A stretch of 64,000 nt of DNA from Flavobacteriales bacterium. GTDB lineage: Bacteria; Bacteroidota; Bacteroidia; Flavobacteriales; Flavobacteriaceae. The notes under the pieces are model-generated. The model was not told the DNA's origin. It made no database searches and saw only the letters and a program-made list of their open reading frames with translations. Shown here piece after piece: positions 62,901-64,000 of the stretch (position 1 is its first letter; each line of letters begins with the position of its first letter). The stretch lies in assembly GCA_020635875.1 (NCBI GenBank), contig JACJYY010000004.1, forward strand, positions 124,001 to 188,000, in the 5' to 3' direction. The translations under genes were made by a program, and so were the position numbers.

Positions 62901-64000
62901 ATGGTACGTATACTTTTTTCTTTTTTGTTGTTTTTATCAGTTGGATTAGTTAATGCTCAGGTTATTGAATTTAAGGACCCGAAGTTTAAGGAGAAGGTTT
63001 TAAAAACGGCTATTCATGATGATAATGGGAAATATATATCTAATGTAGATGTTAATGGAAATGGAGAAGTTGAATTTTCCGAAGCTATGAGTGTTAAATT
63101 GCTAAGTGTTCAGTACACTGATATTAGTGATATTAGTGAAATAAGGTACTTTGTTAATTTGGATACTCTATACTGTAATAACAATAAGTTAACAAGTCTA
63201 AATTTATCTAATAACAAAAAACTTAAAGTAATACGTTGTAGCAAAAATGAATTAGTAAGTCTAGATGTATCTAATTGTCCTTTATTAACAAAGCTTAATT
63301 GTAACTATAATTCATTAAGTTACTTAAACCTATCCAACAATGCGGAGTTAACAAACCTTGATTGTAGTGGTAATAAATTAAATAGTTTGGATGTTTCCAA
63401 TACTACAAAGATTGAAGAATTGAGTTGCAGAAATAATTTATTGTCGAGTTTAAACATAACAAATAATACTAACTTAAAATACTTATACTGTTCTAGTAAT
63501 TTGTTAAACACCTTAGATTGTAGTAGTAATAAAAATTTAAATAGTCTGGATTGTAAAATCAACCCTTTATTGAGTTTAAATCTAAAAAACGGAAGCTTAG
63601 AAACGGAAGTTGATATAAACGATATTCCTACTTTAAAAAATATTTGTTTAGATCGAACGGATAATATACTTAGTATTCAAAATGAAATAGAGAGACTCGG
63701 ATATAACGATGTTTCTATTAACTCATGGGGTTCATATGATCCTTCTCAAGATATTTATACTTTCAAAGGAATGAATTTTCATTGTCAAGATGATACAAAA
63801 AAATCTATTTTTTTAAAGTATACTATATCTGATGGAACACGTAATGGATTTATAATGCCTGATTCCAATGGAAATTTTATCGTACGGTTAAATTCAGGAA
63901 ATTATAAAATAACCGCGCAACTAGAGAGTTTTTCTGTTTCTCCTCAAAATGTTGATGTTTCTTTTCCTAATGGTGAAAATTTAATAAATCAAGATTTTTG
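62901..64000 (+). CDS. Secreted leucine-rich repeat protein, cut by right edge
   Basis: 366 codons in view from ATG 62901, no stop before the window end. Signal peptide MVRILFSFLLFLSVGLVNAQ, then an EF-like start (NVDVNGNGEVEFSEAM), about ten Bacteroidetes-type LRRs of about 21 residues of the form LxxLxCxxNxLxSLxLSNN (for example LKVIRCSKNELVSLDV), and a following beta-rich region (KYTISDGTRNGFIM). Architecture is that of large secreted adhesins, often with a C-terminal type IX secretion signal, which would lie beyond the window. Confidence 0.85.
   Translation, partial: MVRILFSFLLFLSVGLVNAQVIEFKDPKFKEKVLKTAIHDDNGKYISNVDVNGNGEVEFSEAMSVKLLSVQYTDISDISEIRYFVNLDTLYCNNNKLTSLNLSNNKKLKVIRCSKNELVSLDVSNCPLLTKLNCNYNSLSYLNLSNNAELTNLDCSGNKLNSLDVSNTTKIEELSCRNNLLSSLNITNNTNLKYLYCSSNLLNTLDCSSNKNLNSLDCKINPLLSLNLKNGSLETEVDINDIPTLKNICLDRTDNILSIQNEIERLGYNDVSINSWGSYDPSQDIYTFKGMNFHCQDDTKKSIFLKYTISDGTRNGFIMPDSNGNFIVRLNSGNYKITAQLESFSVSPQNVDVSFPNGENLINQDF

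Overview
The window is AT-rich chromosomal DNA from a member of the Bacteroidota, most likely Flavobacteriaceae and close to Flavobacterium. The evidence is the gene content (flexirubin-type pigment genes, a menaquinone route with menA/menC/menE, a tyrosine ammonia-lyase recalled as closely resembling the F. johnsoniae enzyme), the near absence of Shine-Dalgarno sequences, and repeated TAnnTTTG-type -7 promoter boxes. No species name can be given from sequence alone.

Layout. 1-5.7 kb: GNAT acetyltransferase (cut by the left edge), aroB, tRNA-Val, a MATE exporter, and the menaquinone genes menA and menC. 5.7-6.7 kb: a small accessory insert between two 47-bp direct repeats, carrying an intact HigA-type antitoxin and a broken HigB-type toxin. 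6.7-22.2 kb: housekeeping genes (outer-membrane barrel, VTT membrane protein, SF2 helicase, aldehyde dehydrogenase, ettA, holA, glycosyltransferase, CPBP protease, menE, rocD, SLC13 transporter, and prfB with a programmed +1 frameshift).

22.2-45.4 kb is a flexirubin / aryl-polyene plus dialkylresorcinol gene cluster of 28 genes: a halogenase-like flavoprotein facing a long co-directional set with tyrosine ammonia-lyase, ketoreductase, several ketosynthases (one lacking the catalytic Cys and acting as a chain-length-factor type partner), two ACPs, three hot-dog dehydratases, a thioesterase, DarA and DarB, an LpxL-like acyltransferase, a BtrH-like acyl transferase, a methyltransferase, an ABC exporter and envelope proteins (deacetylase, LolA-like, lipoprotein, beta-barrel). 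Tyrosine would give 4-coumarate as starter, the KS/KR/DH set would extend it to an aryl polyene, DarB/DarA would make the dialkylresorcinol, and an acyltransferase would join the two by an ester bond. No coumarate ligase and no MMPL-type exporter are visible in the cluster.

45.4-50.7 kb is mobile DNA directly at the 3' end of the pigment cluster: a 5'-truncated DUF772-type IS with a complete IS1634-type element nested in it (47-bp target duplication that copies a terminator hairpin), a truncated cargo gene, a tyrosine recombinase and a zinc-ribbon/HTH protein, all abutting the 3' end of mnmE. 50.7-64 kb returns to housekeeping genes (mnmE, universal stress protein, proA, GH1 glycosidase, glycosyltransferase, LpxH-like phosphatase, ABC exporter, LRR proteins), with a second, full-length copy of the DUF772-type IS at 54.5-56.2 kb. 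A family of short AT-rich repeats (TTAGATATTAGAC / CCTCAAATTTC types) occupies several intergenic gaps and appears to have entered the mnmE coding sequence.
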